From assembly GCA_037954235.1 (NCBI GenBank), contig JBBMOA010000013.1, forward strand, positions 13,206,001 to 13,270,000: 64,000 nt of DNA, in the 5' to 3' direction. Under the pieces are notes generated by a model, which saw only the letters and a list, made by a program, of their open reading frames with translations, did not search any database and had not been told where the DNA came from. Shown here piece by piece: positions 1 through 11,392 of this stretch. How positions within the stretch are numbered: the stretch's first letter is position 1; each line of letters starts with the position of its first letter. This DNA comes from Aulostomus chinensis. Lineage: Eukaryota; Chordata; Actinopteri; Syngnathiformes; Aulostomidae. A program made the translations under genes and the position numbers.

Positions 1-138
1 ACATTCTTTCATATGGAAATTCACAGAAAGGACAAATATAAGATAACTGCTGCGATACGTATCCTTTAAAAGTTTTATGCTGAGCAGATCTGAACATGAA
101 AAGTTTTGTTACTTGGTTTCTGTCAACTATTTCATATG

Positions 139-201
<63 letters not shown>

Positions 202-934
202 GTGTCCTCTTGGTTTGACATGCAAAAATATATATAAATGTATCTAAGTATTGCTACAGTACTAAGAGTTTTCTGAGTTACTTTGGTGAAATGCTAGCAC
301 TTGAGGTCATATCAGTTTCTCAAAGGAATATGAACTTCCTGAAAGTCAGTGGCTTTATCTTAAAGCTTAAGCACCTCTCATTCTTTTCAAAGTTGAACTC
401 AAAGGAATGTTTTCTTCTTTAAAGCTCCACTGTTTTGCCTTTTAACATACTTTCCCTCAAGTCCTGTTTCTCCTTTCGTTGGAAGAAGAAAAAGAACCCA
501 CCCTGTTAGACCTCTTTTCACCTCTCAGGGGGGAAACCCTGGCTCACGTCCCAGGACTCTTGATTAAAGACCTTTGAAAGTTTCGGTCTGCTCACCTCCA
601 GCCCTGAATCCTTTAACCCAACATTTTTTCATATCTCGCTATTTCTCCCCACATCTGTGTTGTTTTAACAAGAGCCAGTTAATCATGCGGTGGCCAATTT
701 GAAGGCGATGCCTCTCGTTCTCATTCATTCCTTGAGCTTCGCGTCATGGTTTCCTCCCTGTGCCCCCGAGAACAACCCGATCCCCTTGTGGATCAAACTC
801 TATTAGTTCACATTGTGCTCTTTGCTCTGACAACAAATCACTGCAGGAAAATCAAACATAGTTTAGCTCCGAAACCGCGAGAGCAACAAAATGTCATCAT
901 GTCGTTATGGCATTCAACAAGGTAGATGACTCAC
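1..934 (-). other. sh3rf2: sh3rf2 intron (3' part of the gene continues left)
   Basis: No SH3-3 exon or other coding segment was recognised. The stretch holds a TG microsatellite at 143-205 with two TTTG interruptions and otherwise ordinary AT-rich intron sequence. Confidence 0.5.
143..205. repeat. TG microsatellite
   Basis: TG dinucleotide run with two TTTG interruptions, inside an sh3rf2 intron. Confidence 0.95.
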
Positions 935-1318
935 CTGGAACAAGTCTCTGTCAGAGTGGCGTCGAATTTGCTGAGAGTTCACTCTGGGGTGATGCAAGTG
1001 TCCCGGAGCAGTGGGGGGCACAGATTGGATGCGAGTCCGTCCCTGATGATTGAAGTTGCTGTACGTGATGATATTGGTCGACTCTCCTTTGTAAAAGTTG
1101 ATGTCGCTGATTCGGGGTTGCGTCTGCTGGTTGTGCAGGGGGAGAGCATTGATAACAGGGGTCTTGGCTGGAACCTGATGGGCTCGGTGATGTGTGGTCC
1201 TGTTGGATGAGTCGGCGGCCTTGTCTTTGCCCTTGTTTCCGGTACGCTGGGGAAATTCTGCTGAGTCACTCCCCCTCTGACTCTTTCCCTCTAGGAGTTT
1301 GGCAGCAACAGAATTTGG
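935..1318 (-). CDS. sh3rf2: sh3rf2 exon: linker after the second SH3 domain
   Basis: The acceptor (a long pyrimidine tract ending tttttttttag) and the donor TTCCAG|GTGAGT at 935 frame 384 nt, 128 codons, phase 0 to 0, with one frame open throughout. The first residues, PNSVAAKLLE, match the segment that directly follows the second SH3 in this family (NSAAKQLIE in SH3RF1 as I recall it). The remainder is a polar, proline- and histidine-containing linker without a recognised domain. A track-length ORF in another minus-strand frame over the same bases is a shadow. Confidence 0.8.
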
Positions 1319-1641
1319 CTAAAAAAAAGAAAAAAGAAAAAAGAAACCACAGGATTAATCCGAACAGAAAGAAACAGCCAATCCTCAATCACAGAAATCC
1401 TCTCAAACCCGAATCCTACCTGTTACTAACACCTATCAACCTCTGTGTCTACTGAACAGCAAAGCAGCTGTCTAAATACACCCACTCATCACTACTCAGC
1501 TCACCCCTACAACTTGTTGGACAGGCAGGCAGGGAGGCAAGCAGGCAGGGAGACAGACAAGAGGATAAGTACCAGCCAATAAGACAGGCGGGATTGACTG
1601 ATGCTGGGAGAAGAGCAGGAGGTACAGAGATACACAGAGCT

Positions 1642-1686
<45 letters not shown>

Positions 1687-2544
1687 CAGGCACACAGACA
1701 GGCGAGGCAGGGTTAATGCTTTCACTCACCACAGTGATGTGCTGTTATGCCACCCAAGCAGAGAAAGCATTACTGTGTCTTCACGCCTGGCTGCACAACA
1801 CGAGGAAGAGTCAAGCTCAGAGAGGAGAGGAGGATGAAAGAATAGAGGACAGAGGTAGAAAAGATTGGAACACTGCTGAGGCGGAGCTTTAGGAGAAGAC
1901 ATTGGATGACCACGGAAGGAGGAGTGAGACTAATAAGGGGAGGAGGGGGGCGGAATGTTAGAAATAAAAAAAGATGACAAGTCAGGAAAGTAAACATGCT
2001 GAGCGTTAACCTATGCACTGTATGAACAGATGCAGCGTGGATGAAGTTAATTCCTGGAGTCAGAAAGTGCAGAGGGAAACAAATGACAAGTCAGCTAGCT
2101 AAGCAAGCTCTGCAAACCTGAGTAAGCCACACAGTCACACACTAATGAGCCTCTGCACACATGGCGGGGCTTCAAAGATTAGCTCTCTTCATCAGCACTT
2201 TGCAGTGCAGGAGTGACATTTACGGATGAATCAAGGATTTGAATGGAAATGGAGGTAGCACCCTAGCAGTGACCTGGAATTAATGACATCCATCGATGAC
2301 TTTGTTCATTAAAAGAGCTACAAAGTACCAAACGGCAGGCGTCAACTTCGATCACACACACAAAAAAAGCTATCCCATACATTCATTCATTCAGAGAGAA
2401 AGAGAGAGAGAGAGAGAGCGAGAGGAAAAGAAAGATCTAACCTCTGTAAATTGCAGAGGGCAAATTCCACTTATGTCCCCTAGCTTGGCTTCAATCCAGT
2501 GTTCATCCACCCGTCTGATGACAGTAAGGATGTCTCCCTGTAGA

Positions 2545-2612
<68 letters not shown>

Positions 2613-5600
2613 CCGTGAATGTGGAGTGCCAAAAGTGACAAAGGGATGAAAGTCAGAGTGAAATCTTTACAGCATATATCACAGGATGCCAGGGTCTTAG
2701 AGGAGAGTGCGCTCGCCCTGGAGACGGAGCACTCAGCTCAGAAACTCTCCAAGACCTGCATTTTTTCCCACAGCAAGTGACATCAGCAGCTTTTGTATCT
2801 GCAGGCCCAGTCCTTTCTATGACCAGCATCACTCTAAAAGCCATTGGGGCATCTGCATTTATAAAAAAAAACAACAACAAAAACAACAACAACAAAACAA
2901 AACAACCTGTACTTTAATGGAGAGCACACAAGTACGGAGGCCATTATATAACTGCCTGAGAATTCCTTCAGGGTAAGTTATAACCACCACAGCAGCAGAG
3001 GGCTAAAAGTCTCAGTTGAGAGGCTTTGGAAACACTGAAAAGAACAAAAAAACCTTTTATTGACTATTTTATGTCAGTAGTATCAGGGATTCCCTGAGAA
3101 GCAACACTAATTTCCCTCCATTCACTGTTAGTTTTTCTCAAGTCTTGCCTCCCCCTCTGTTTTTTTTTATTTTTTATACTGGCCACTAGTGTGATGCCAC
3201 AGCTTGTCTGATATCAGTTGATGTGATGGATGATGGCCCATGTAAGGTAACTCATTAAGTGCAACAGTAGAATAGTTCCTTGTCTTTATTTCAGGCATCG
3301 CGGTAAACCTACTATTTACTGGTACCTTAAAAGGTCATATACCCTGTATTAATGAGCTGAGAGTCCAACCTTGAGGAAGCTGAGACAATATTTACTGTCT
3401 TCCAGGTTCATCTGTTCGGGATTAAAGTCATACAGTGCTCGGCAAAGAGCCAGCGGTTGTGTCAGCTGGAGGGGCTGCAGTTGAGGCATCTGGCTGACGG
3501 CCTGCAGCGTGCTGCCGGTGACGGCTGTCCCGCCACTGTAACCGGTGTTTCCGTGGAGCTGGTCCTCAGTCACTTTAGGCTTCGGGGTTGTATTGTTACC
3601 AGACGTGAGGATCAGCTCTCCCACCGAATCTGCTTGTTGGTTACGTACTGGTGTTCTGACAGGAACCTGGGGAACGGGAAAAAAAATGTCAACTGCAGTT
3701 AGAGGTTGCCATGGTGATGCTTACTGCTTAGTTTCTACTGAATGAGACAGGGATTCCAGTGTATTACTCAAACACTATAACCACTGTTGCCTCAGTTTTC
3801 ATCTTGTGAGAGACAGAAGATTTGGCTGAATAGAATTCCTCTTTTGAGTCTTATTTTTAGGTCTCAGTTAACATTGGAGTCGATAGGGCAGATGAGGGTT
3901 TCTCCTGTGACTTGGAACGTCATGAAGAAAAATATGCAACGCCCCCCCCCTTTTTTTAAATACTCATTTAGTGTGAAGACATCCTGATAAAATTTGTATG
4001 AAAAGTGAAGGCAAGTAAAGGGTTAACACTTTCTCCCACTCTTTCCTGGAAATCAACATACATTTTTGGATCCACCCGCTTTTTTGGATCTGCTCATAAT
4101 TTTGAGGATTCGTCATTGGAACCAAACTTCACCATTCCGCCATGTTTGATCAAAATTAGCTTGATTGTTTTTGTGTAAAGAGATTTAGATCAAATGTTAG
4201 ATATATTATACAATCCTCAATCAATACTGGGACACTGATTACTTCTACTTTTATAAGGATTTAAAAAGACACTGAACTAATTCTATCTGCACAGAGTAAG
4301 AAACCTTTAACAGCTGCACAGCATCAGTTAGGGTGCTGATCTGAGCAGTAAAAAGGTGCTAAAAAAGTCAGCACAGTGCATTTACTGATGATTTTTATTC
4401 AAGCTAAGGAGTACCGGTATGAATAATTCAGGAGGCTTTTTTTCTCTAAATAATACTGCCGAGAAATTACCTGATGCACTTGAACATAGCTGTTGAGTAA
4501 TTCAACACAATTGGTGAATAAAAGCAGCTAACAGTCGACTTTACCTCACACGTCTTGCATCTCCTGATTGTTATCTTTTTTTTTTAACACTGATATAAAC
4601 TCTTGTGATATCTGGCCTGAGTGAAAGGATAATGGTGGATGGGAGCTTAACTGCAGCATGTCTCTATCGTCTAAACGGCGGCATGATCACAAACTATCTC
4701 TCATGAACCCGGCTGAGCTTTCTGAACTCTGGCTGAACCAAAGTTAAGGATTACAAGTAAACTCTTGACTGCCGTGCACGGTTTAAACGGGAATCATTCT
4801 GTGTTTCTCAGCACCTCGGAGAATAACACACCCGCATCAAATGAACACGGCGTAATGATTTACACACTGTGAAGCGTTTTTATGAACTTCAGACCCCTGC
4901 TGAGTTAAATTAGGTGACGCTGCAAGATAGAGAAAAGAGACCTCTACAAAGGTCTGAAGTGATGCACTTGTTAGACTTTCGTTGCTAATTTACATCTTTA
5001 TTCTGTTATTTTAATGTGTTGTTTATGGTTCTGCACTGTTTCTTGTCCTGGGGAAATGTAAGTCTGTATCTTTATGTATGTAAGTGCATGATAAATAAAG
5101 GAAATCTGAAATCTCAATCTGAGGGGATGTATTTTTATACATTCAGCAAATAATTAAATACCACCCACACCCTACATGATATTTGAAAGTTTCCATTTAT
5201 TTTGCCTTATCTGGAAATCTAACGCTGTAAAAACTGAGATTAAATGAATACAGAATAAGGTTCAAGTCCCAGCTCCAGCACAGGATCTTTCTGTGTGGAG
5301 TCTCCATGTTCCCCCTGTTCCTGTGTGGGTTCTCTCTGGTACTCCAGCTTCCTCCCACAGTCCAAAGACACCAAGAGGGGACGAGGCTGATTGATACTCT
5401 AAATTGACCGTAGGTGTGACTGTGAGTGTGAATGCTTGTCTGTCTCTATGTGTTGGTCCTGTGATGGACTGGTGACCTGTCCAGGGGGAACCCCACCTCT
5501 CACCTGAAGGCTGCTGGGATAGGCTCCAGCCCCCCCCCCCCCCCCCAACCCTTAACAGGATAAGCTATGGAAAATGGATGGATGAATACGAAATAAAATT

Positions 5601-7341
5601 AAAGTCTCATTTTACCATCACTTTTTTTGGTCTTCTTGGTCTTCTCTTCTACCTTTACGTCTTTGAATCTTGCTGTTATGTGTAAAATCTGATTTCAATT
5701 CAGTGCTGCAGGCTGGAATATTCGCAAAAATGTCTGGGATCCACTCCTACTGAATGGTCTGGATCTACATGATGAAAGATGATCTGTTATACATTCTACT
5801 TCCTGTTGCTGAGTTTCATTTTTGTCTACAGAGATAATAGATCTCTTGTCACTTATTGAGTCCTGTGGGGTCCTCCATGTTATACAGCGGTAACACTTAT
5901 CATACATCTCAACTTATGACCCACAGTTACCCAGATGAAGCCATGTGATGAGATCAGTTTCCATTTCTGATGTGTGACATAATCTTCTCCAGCCGCTGAG
6001 GCTGACAGGGTGAAATCCCACTTAGTGGTGACTAAGAAATTTAAAGATCGGAGATGAGGCGCGCAGGCGTGATTTAGAGATAGTGGAGGAATTAATCAGC
6101 AGTTTCAGACAACATGAGAAATGTAGAAATATATATCAAACTGTATGAAGTAAGAAATGTAAGAAACACAAACTGATAATAATAATAATGATAGTTAAGT
6201 AAGCATGCATTTCAGTTTTTGATAAAACAATTCTCCCTTGCACTTCCTTCAAGTTTTAAACAATAAATGATTATTCCTGCATTAATGCATTCAACATTAC
6301 ATTAAACATAATGATAACTTGCCTAATTGATATGTTTTCCTCCCATATAAGCCGAACGTTTCTTTATGAAAATATTGGGAGGTTATTTGAAATTGAAATT
6401 ATTTTCGCCCTGTCAATTTCAATAATTTGCAGGGTACGTGTATCATTTGGTTATTTCATCAACTTCATCTGTCTAGAGATATGAAATTCTTTTGACGAAA
6501 CATTTTATTCATACTTAAACCAAAGCTGAATAGTTACTTTTTAAAAAATGCAGCAAATAACTATGTCAAGCTTGAAAAGACTATATGAATACGTGAACTA
6601 TATATGTAACTGTATGTTATTTTGGTACCCACTGACGTCACCATGTGCTAATCCTTTTGCAGTGTCAGTCAGCGTTATGACGAGAAAGAGAATTTCCAAG
6701 TAGGCTTACCAGATTTTACAACGGGACAGGATATTGTTCTAGTCTGCGTTGTGTTAGGATAAACTGCACTGACCTCACCGCCCTCCTGCTGACCCTCCCT
6801 GACTGTCGCGCTGCCCCTGGCCGAGAAGGACACACTGTAGTGGGCTGTCTGCTTGTTCTTGCTGTGTAGACCCTCCATGAGCTGCACCAGCAGGATGTTC
6901 GCAGGAAGCGCGTCTACGGTCCTGACCGGAACAGGAGCGCGACACTCCGGGCAGAGCAACTGCGAGTGTGCTGCCTGCTGCCTCTGCAGACAGGACACGC
7001 AGAAAGTGTGTTGGCAGGGCAGGACCTTGGCTGACGCATCCAGCTGCTCCAGACACATAGGACATCGCAGTAAGGCTATCACAGAAAGCTCCTCCATTTT
7101 AACCTAAGGCCACTTCTCTGTGGGACATCTCTGTGAAACACCGTTCTCCACCATACTGGAAGACAGAGAATAGAGAGTTGACAGAAAAGACGAAGTCTAA
7201 ACTCTCCCTTTACAAATCAAACTACGACAAGTTATCTTTCGTGCGATCCCACAGAATATGATCGAGTTATGAGGTATGACTTAAGAGACAGTGCAAGCTC
7301 TGTGTGCCGCTGTAGCGGCTGGTTACAGGTGTCCGCTCACC
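935..7341 (-). CDS. sh3rf2: sh3rf2, SH3 and RING finger E3 ligase (5' part, gene runs off the left edge)
   Basis: Gene-level entry. Seen on the minus strand: non-coding exon ending at 7341, RING exon 7155-6710 (start codon 7097-7095), exon 3666-3370, exon 2537-2442, exon 1318-935, then a donor leading out of the window. The family (SH3RF1/POSH, SH3RF2, SH3RF3) consists of an N-terminal C3HC4 RING followed by SH3 domains, acting as ubiquitin ligases and scaffolds in JNK and survival signalling. SH3RF2 is preferred over its paralogues because the text after the RING reads ALPANILLV, close to the SH3RF2 form as I remember it, and because sh3rf2 is syntenic with kctd16 and nr3c1 in human. The exon breaks inside and after the second SH3 fall where I expect them for the family. 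The first SH3 domain was not found, and the RING exon donor and next acceptor differ in phase, so one exon may be unannotated. The third SH3 and the C-terminus lie outside the window. Confidence 0.85.
1645..1682. repeat. GA microsatellite
   Basis: Uninterrupted GA run flanked by GGCAGG-type imperfect repeats (about 1520-1560 and 1683-1710). Confidence 0.95.
2393..2424. repeat. AG microsatellite (CU on the sh3rf2 transcript)
   Basis: AG run with a small interruption; on the minus strand it is a CT tract starting about 18 nt after the donor of the 96-nt sh3rf2 exon. Confidence 0.95.
2442..2537 (-). CDS. sh3rf2: sh3rf2 exon: second half of the second SH3 domain
   Basis: The acceptor is ctacag|GGAGAC and the donor ACAGAG|gttaga. 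The 96-nt exon is exactly 32 codons, phase 0 to 0. It starts GDILTVIRRVDEHWIEAKLG and ends ICPLQFTE, completing the SH3 fold: the DI/LTV strand, the HW tryptophan and a C-terminal ICPLQF in place of the usual IFP.NYV. The intron before it ends in a long UG repeat and the intron after it begins with a CU repeat (see Part 2). Because the exon is symmetric, skipping it would keep the reading frame but remove half the domain. Confidence 0.9.
2545..2608. repeat. CA microsatellite (UG on the sh3rf2 transcript)
   Basis: Uninterrupted CA run of about 32 units. On the minus strand it ends only a few bases before the acceptor of the 96-nt sh3rf2 exon. Confidence 0.95.
3370..3666 (-). CDS. sh3rf2: sh3rf2 exon: linker and first half of the second SH3 domain
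   Basis: The acceptor after 3667 (ttcccgttccccag) and the donor CAAG|GTTGGA at 3370 frame a 297-nt exon, 99 codons, phase 0 to 0. About 70 residues of low-complexity linker rich in T, G, Q and P lead into LCRALYDFNPEQ, the ALYDF strand that opens an SH3 domain, and the exon stops at CLSFLK, where the family's second SH3 is interrupted by an intron. The linker is long compared with the short proline-rich spacer I recall between SH3-1 and SH3-2 in human, and no SH3-1 sequence precedes it in this exon. Confidence 0.85.
3667..6709 (-). other. sh3rf2: sh3rf2 intron between the RING and SH3-2 exons
   Basis: A 3.0 kb AT-rich interval. I looked on the minus strand for an SH3-1 exon (ALYxY, KGD, NW and FP signatures) and found none. 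Contents: a dispersed repeat at about 5260-5585 with a 17-base C run (5530-5546), a perfect CRE (TGACGTCA) at 6633-6640, and a possible 56-nt exon at 4864-4919 discussed in Part 2. Confidence 0.5.
5260..5585 (+). mobile_element. SINE-like dispersed repeat, copy 1
   Basis: Runs from ggttcaagtccc (B-box-like) through ctccatgttcccc, cttcctcccacagtcc, gatactctaaattgaccgtagg, gacctgtccaggg and ggataggctccagcc to a C run and ends in GGATAAGC...AAATGGATGGATG. This layout is a very common teleost interspersed repeat with a tRNA-like head and a GGATG tail. I do not assign a library name. Other copies lie at 11393-11529 (+), 11530-11880 (-) and 18010-18040 (head fragment). Confidence 0.8.
6710..7155 (-). 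CDS. sh3rf2: sh3rf2 exon 2: 5'UTR tail, start codon and RING finger
   Basis: The acceptor at 7157-7156 follows an excellent pyrimidine tract (minus strand, ending tcttccag). The start codon at 7097-7095 has A at -3 and G at +4. The encoded RING has the full C3HC4 set: C12, C15, C28, H30, C33, C36, C49, C52, with the family signature LDASAKVLPCQHTFC. The ligand spacing is complete, so the RING should bind two zinc ions and recruit an E2. The preferred donor is TCTG|GTAAGC after 6710, which leaves phase 1 after 129 codons. An alternative is GAG|GTCAGT about 70 nt earlier, phase 0, which would join in frame to the next recognised exon. A 16-codon upstream ORF starts at the second base of this exon and stops just before the main ATG. 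Confidence 0.9.
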
Positions 7342-7575
7342 TGGCGGCTCAGGTAAGATGGCGGCACAACATACATTACAGGAAGAAATACCGCCACAGC
7401 TCTGGTTGGAACAACATCTACTAAACCCATCTACTGTGACTTACACATGTGTGAGCTGACTGCCAAGATAAGAAACCCCGGTTAGGAAGAACTGCGTAAC
7501 TCCTTCTCTGCTGTTGCCGTGACGCAATCGTGCGCAATGCGTAGAGGACGGCGCGGCGGCGGCGGCGGCGGCGCG
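7341..7575 (-). promoter_or_regulatory. sh3rf2: sh3rf2 promoter and non-coding exon 1 region
   Basis: On the minus strand a strong donor (CCAG|GTGAGC) follows position 7341, and the next acceptor lies 185 nt on, so a short non-coding first exon is likely. Its 5' end is not fixed. The interval is CpG-rich compared with its AT-rich surroundings, carries a GCG/GGC triplet run (7550-7574) and contains a YY1-type AAGATGGCGGC at 7355-7365 (plus-strand reading), a motif that typically sits just downstream of vertebrate start sites. No TATA box is evident. Inference: a CpG-island promoter. Confidence 0.55.
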
Positions 7576-8239
7576 AGACTTGACAGAAACACTGTTTCAA
7601 AGCGATGACGACGAGGAACCCACATGTATACAAGAGTGTCGGATAAACTGGTTACAAGCCCTCTGTTACCAGCAGGCTGGTTCACCAGGAACTGTGTCGG
7701 ATTCCGGCGTCGTCTGACTGGGTTTAACCCTTCAGCACCACTTTGAGTTACTTCAGTGACGTGGAAAATGAGGCAGTTGGGTCAGTGGTTTGCATAAAAT
7801 ACTTTTATTTCTATGAAAACAAGTCAAGACAAAGTTCTTACTCATGAAAGAACATTAAATAAATTTAAAATTTTCGTCCCGATTAAGTCTGTTGACGCTT
7901 CGCAATATTTCTGTCTTTATTTTTATATTCATTTGTCTGTGTGGACCCGTTTTCCCGTTTTATTCATTAAAAAAAAGAAGACAAAAAGGGGGAAACAAAG
8001 CAAAGCAGTGTGTTGTCAGTGTGTACATCATTGTCAAATGACATGGTCTCCCTCTGCTGGTGCATTCACTGACCGTGCAGCCTCTCCTCTTCACCTGAGG
8101 GTGGCCCACAGCCAGCATCCTTCCTGTGTATTCAAACTCAGGCACACAGTCCTCATCCTTCTTTACACTTGATATTAGTCGACACAAGAAATAATCAAAT
8201 ATTAGCCTTTGCTCGGGAGGTGCTCAAGATGGTGCACAG

Positions 8240-8242
<3 letters not shown>

Positions 8243-8316
<74 letters not shown>

Positions 8317-8320
8317 TTTT
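8243..8320. repeat. AT microsatellite followed by poly-T
   Basis: About 33 perfect AT units (8243-8308) running into a T run of about 13. Such a tract can extrude as a cruciform and is prone to length polymorphism. Confidence 0.95.
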
Positions 8321-9496
8321 AATTTCTTCAAACCCTAAATATACTTTACTGCATGTCAAGAATAAATCATTTATCCGTATTGGCTGTGTACCAAAAGTTC
8401 AGGACATCTGTTTTGAATTTTTTAAATAACATGAATATTTTATCACTTGGTTCACATCAGCACAACTCTGGGAATTCTAAAAATGTACGTATGGCTTTTA
8501 CAGCGCGCGGGAGAGAGAGATTAGCCATGACTTATTTACATGTTCATATCAATGTTGATACAGGCCTTTCCTCTCAAGCCCACTTAAATGGCTCTGAGAG
8601 AGCGAAAGGGAGTCTGAACCTGTCTTGGCGCTAGTTCTGGGTCTGTCTTTATCAGAACTTAACTAAATGGCAGAACGTTTATCAAGGAGGTGGAAGTGTT
8701 GTTTTTCTGCTCAGAGGAAGTCAGTACATGATTGCTTGTCAGCTTCTCGCAGCCCGACGGTCAGCCTGCCCTCAACCGAGGAGCCTCAAATATTGTGGGA
8801 CCGCGTTTGATAGTTCTGATGTGATGGAGAGGGAAGAGTCTCCCCGGGGGATGGCTCTGAGCTTGGTGTGCTGTCTCTCAGAATATCATGGCTTGTCACA
8901 AGTTGCTGTATAAGGAGGAGTGCCTTCTTCTCCAGCTTTCATGTTTTATTTAAAGTGCTCAGAGAGTGCCGCTAACTCATTGAATGTGATCTGTCTCAGC
9001 ATTGCCTCTCTCCCTTTTTTCCGGGTTCCTCTCTTTTCCCTCCACCCAACCCGCCCTGTCTCGGGCTGTGTTTGATCATTTGACTGCGGTATGTGCAGAT
9101 GTGCTTCTGAGTATCTGAGGATGTGTTTCAGCACTTTAATTTGAGCAAGGTGTCAGTCAAAACCTATAATCCTTGTGCAGTAGTTTGATGAGGATTAAAC
9201 AGAAATCGAACAGCACTTTAGGTGCATCAGAGCCTGGTAATTAACGTCTCCCTTTCAGAGGGAACTAATCCCCCACCCAAAACTTAGTCAGTCTAATAGT
9301 TGCAGCAGTTGTAATGATGATGAATCATTTTGTTGTTTCTTACCCAGTTCAAAAAGATGCACCAAGCAGCTTCAGTATGCTTTACCTCCCAAAGTCAACA
9401 CAAGGTGAGGCCGAGTTTCAAGGAAAAACACCCAACTCCAGTTAAACTGGTTCAGCTGGAACATCTGCAGTTTTTTTGGATGATCACATGCACTTT

Positions 9497-9498
<2 letters not shown>

Positions 9499-9555
<57 letters not shown>
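9499..9555. repeat. TG microsatellite
   Basis: Uninterrupted GT/TG run. Confidence 0.95.
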
Positions 9556-9556
<1 letters not shown>

Positions 9557-10667
9557 ATGTAAACACCTTTATGCAAGTGAGGTGTCCACTCCCACTGTCT
9601 GTCAGTTAAGTCCAGCTGACAAAAGAGTGATGTGTGAATGCTTCTCAGTGAGCTGTCACTCCACTCACCTGCTTGCTGGTAATATTCAGGACCAACACAC
9701 ACGCAGGGCAGCAGGCAGCCCTCGACCAGAAGCTTAAAAAAACAACAACCAACATCCATCTTTGCGATTCTTCCACCCACAGTTTGTTCTGCCTGGTCCT
9801 CCTCTGCCAGCAGATTGAATCCTATAAATATTTCATATTTGATAAATAAATGAAACAACCTCTTTTCCTACTTCTGGGTAAAGCACTAAGTTGGTCCTCT
9901 ACCTACGTATGCAGGAGTTTATTATTACAGCTCTGACATCATTTTAGTCATCCCCTGAATGAGATTTGGCTGAATGATGTTTTAATTCATTTTCAAATAT
10001 GCATCAAATGAATGCATCTGGGGGAAAAAAAAAAAATCTTCAGTAGCTTTCATTTTTGAGGTAAAGATCTGAAGATTTCCAAAAGCGCTTCATGACTTAA
10101 TCATTTTGAAAAGAAAACAATACATTTGCTATTCTCTATGTCATCATCCGCAGCCTTTAAAAGAGCAACGTTGCATGTCTGTGACGGTGAAACGGCCCAC
10201 CGTGTCATTAATGACCTCCTTTGACTGCTCTCACGGCCTGTGGTGTCCTACTCACATGGGACACAGGCTATTTACAGCTGTCTTGCCAAGCTGCAGGCAC
10301 TGTGCATCAGCAGCACTCGGGTCATGTGACTTTACGCTGCACCTCACTTTTGTGTTCATGCGTAAAAGTAAGTCAACCTAACTAAGAACACAACCTGAGG
10401 GGAGCTGGGCTCGGAGGCGGGATTTGAGCAATTAGAGCTGAAACACTGGAGTCACACTGAAGTTGAAGCTCTAGTTGAATGCGGTTGTTGTGTTGTCTGC
10501 AGAAACGACAGTGTCGATGTCTTACGGTGTGCAAATGCTCCAGCAGCTGTTTGAGTTGGGGATGTGCATTAGGGAAACTAAAAATAGGACGCACACACCT
10601 CTGAGCCAGCTGCCTCTTTCCTCTTTCAGTCCTCTTGCTCTCCACCTCCCATCAGAGTGTCTGTTGT

Positions 10668-10669
<2 letters not shown>

Positions 10670-10704
<35 letters not shown>
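10670..10704. repeat. CT microsatellite
   Basis: Uninterrupted CT run. Confidence 0.95.
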
Positions 10705-10707
<3 letters not shown>

Positions 10708-11392
10708 CTCCATTTCCAACCTTTGTTAGTCTCTAGATTACGTCTTGTTTGTCCCGACAATCCTGTGCTGTATGAAAGAACCGAAACAGGACACCACTTC
10801 CCCTTGCTCAGGTCCATTACCCAACCGGATGGGAACTGGAACACTGATGCACAAAAATGTGGAGTCTCTGTCCCATGAGTCTCAGACCCAGTTATTGGAG
10901 AAGTAGAAAGGGAAAATTCTGACAACATGGAAAGTTTTAGTTCAGATGAAAACTTGCCCATTTAAAAAATGTCATGATGTATATTTTCTTTAAAAAGACA
11001 TTAATTGTTACCACGAAACAAAATCAGTCAAAGCTACGGTTCATTCCTTTCAACATAGACTGGATTAAAGAAGTAGACGTAGCCAGCGTGATGTCACTCA
11101 TTGGCTGGTTGATTATGCTTTTGGATGATGTCTTCTCGATTTTCAACAGACCAGATGTGGTCATATTTGGATGAGAGAGTGTTGTTTTGATGGAGTGCCA
11201 TAACGCTGACTCGGCGCTGCCATAGTTGTGACTCGTTAATTACATGGCAGCCACAGCCTTAATCCCTCCCAACTTTATTGACAATTTATAAAATGTACAT
11301 GGTGCTGTACTGGAGAAGACTTGAAACGGGAAAAAAATGTCTAAATACGTAATGTATCAAGTGAGGCATTGAGTCATTTTCTTATGGACTTG

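Larger units (their letters stand above)
1319..3369 (-). other. sh3rf2: sh3rf2 introns around the 96-nt exon
   Basis: Two introns (1319-2441 and 2538-3369) rich in simple repeats: GA at 1645-1682, AG at 2393-2424, CA at 2545-2608 and an AAC run at 2863-2906. The only exon recognised here is 2442-2537. Confidence 0.6.
7600..11392. other. Intergenic region upstream of sh3rf2
   Basis: No coding region recognised; the open frames here are short and without family features. Contains the AT tract, a TG microsatellite at 9499-9555 and a CT microsatellite at 10670-10704. A CTCF-like CCAGCAGAGGGAG (minus-strand reading) lies near 8045-8060. Confidence 0.5.

Noticed and set aside
2296..2649. Open frame with RERERE and HTHTHT repeats (and similar ones at 1601, 9330 and 10522)
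   Set aside because: They are microsatellites read as protein. The real coding content at 2442-2537 is on the opposite strand.
5695..5907. 70-codon minus-strand frame as a candidate missing SH3-1 exon of sh3rf2
   Set aside because: It lacks ALYxY, KGD, NW and FP signatures and has no suitable splice context.
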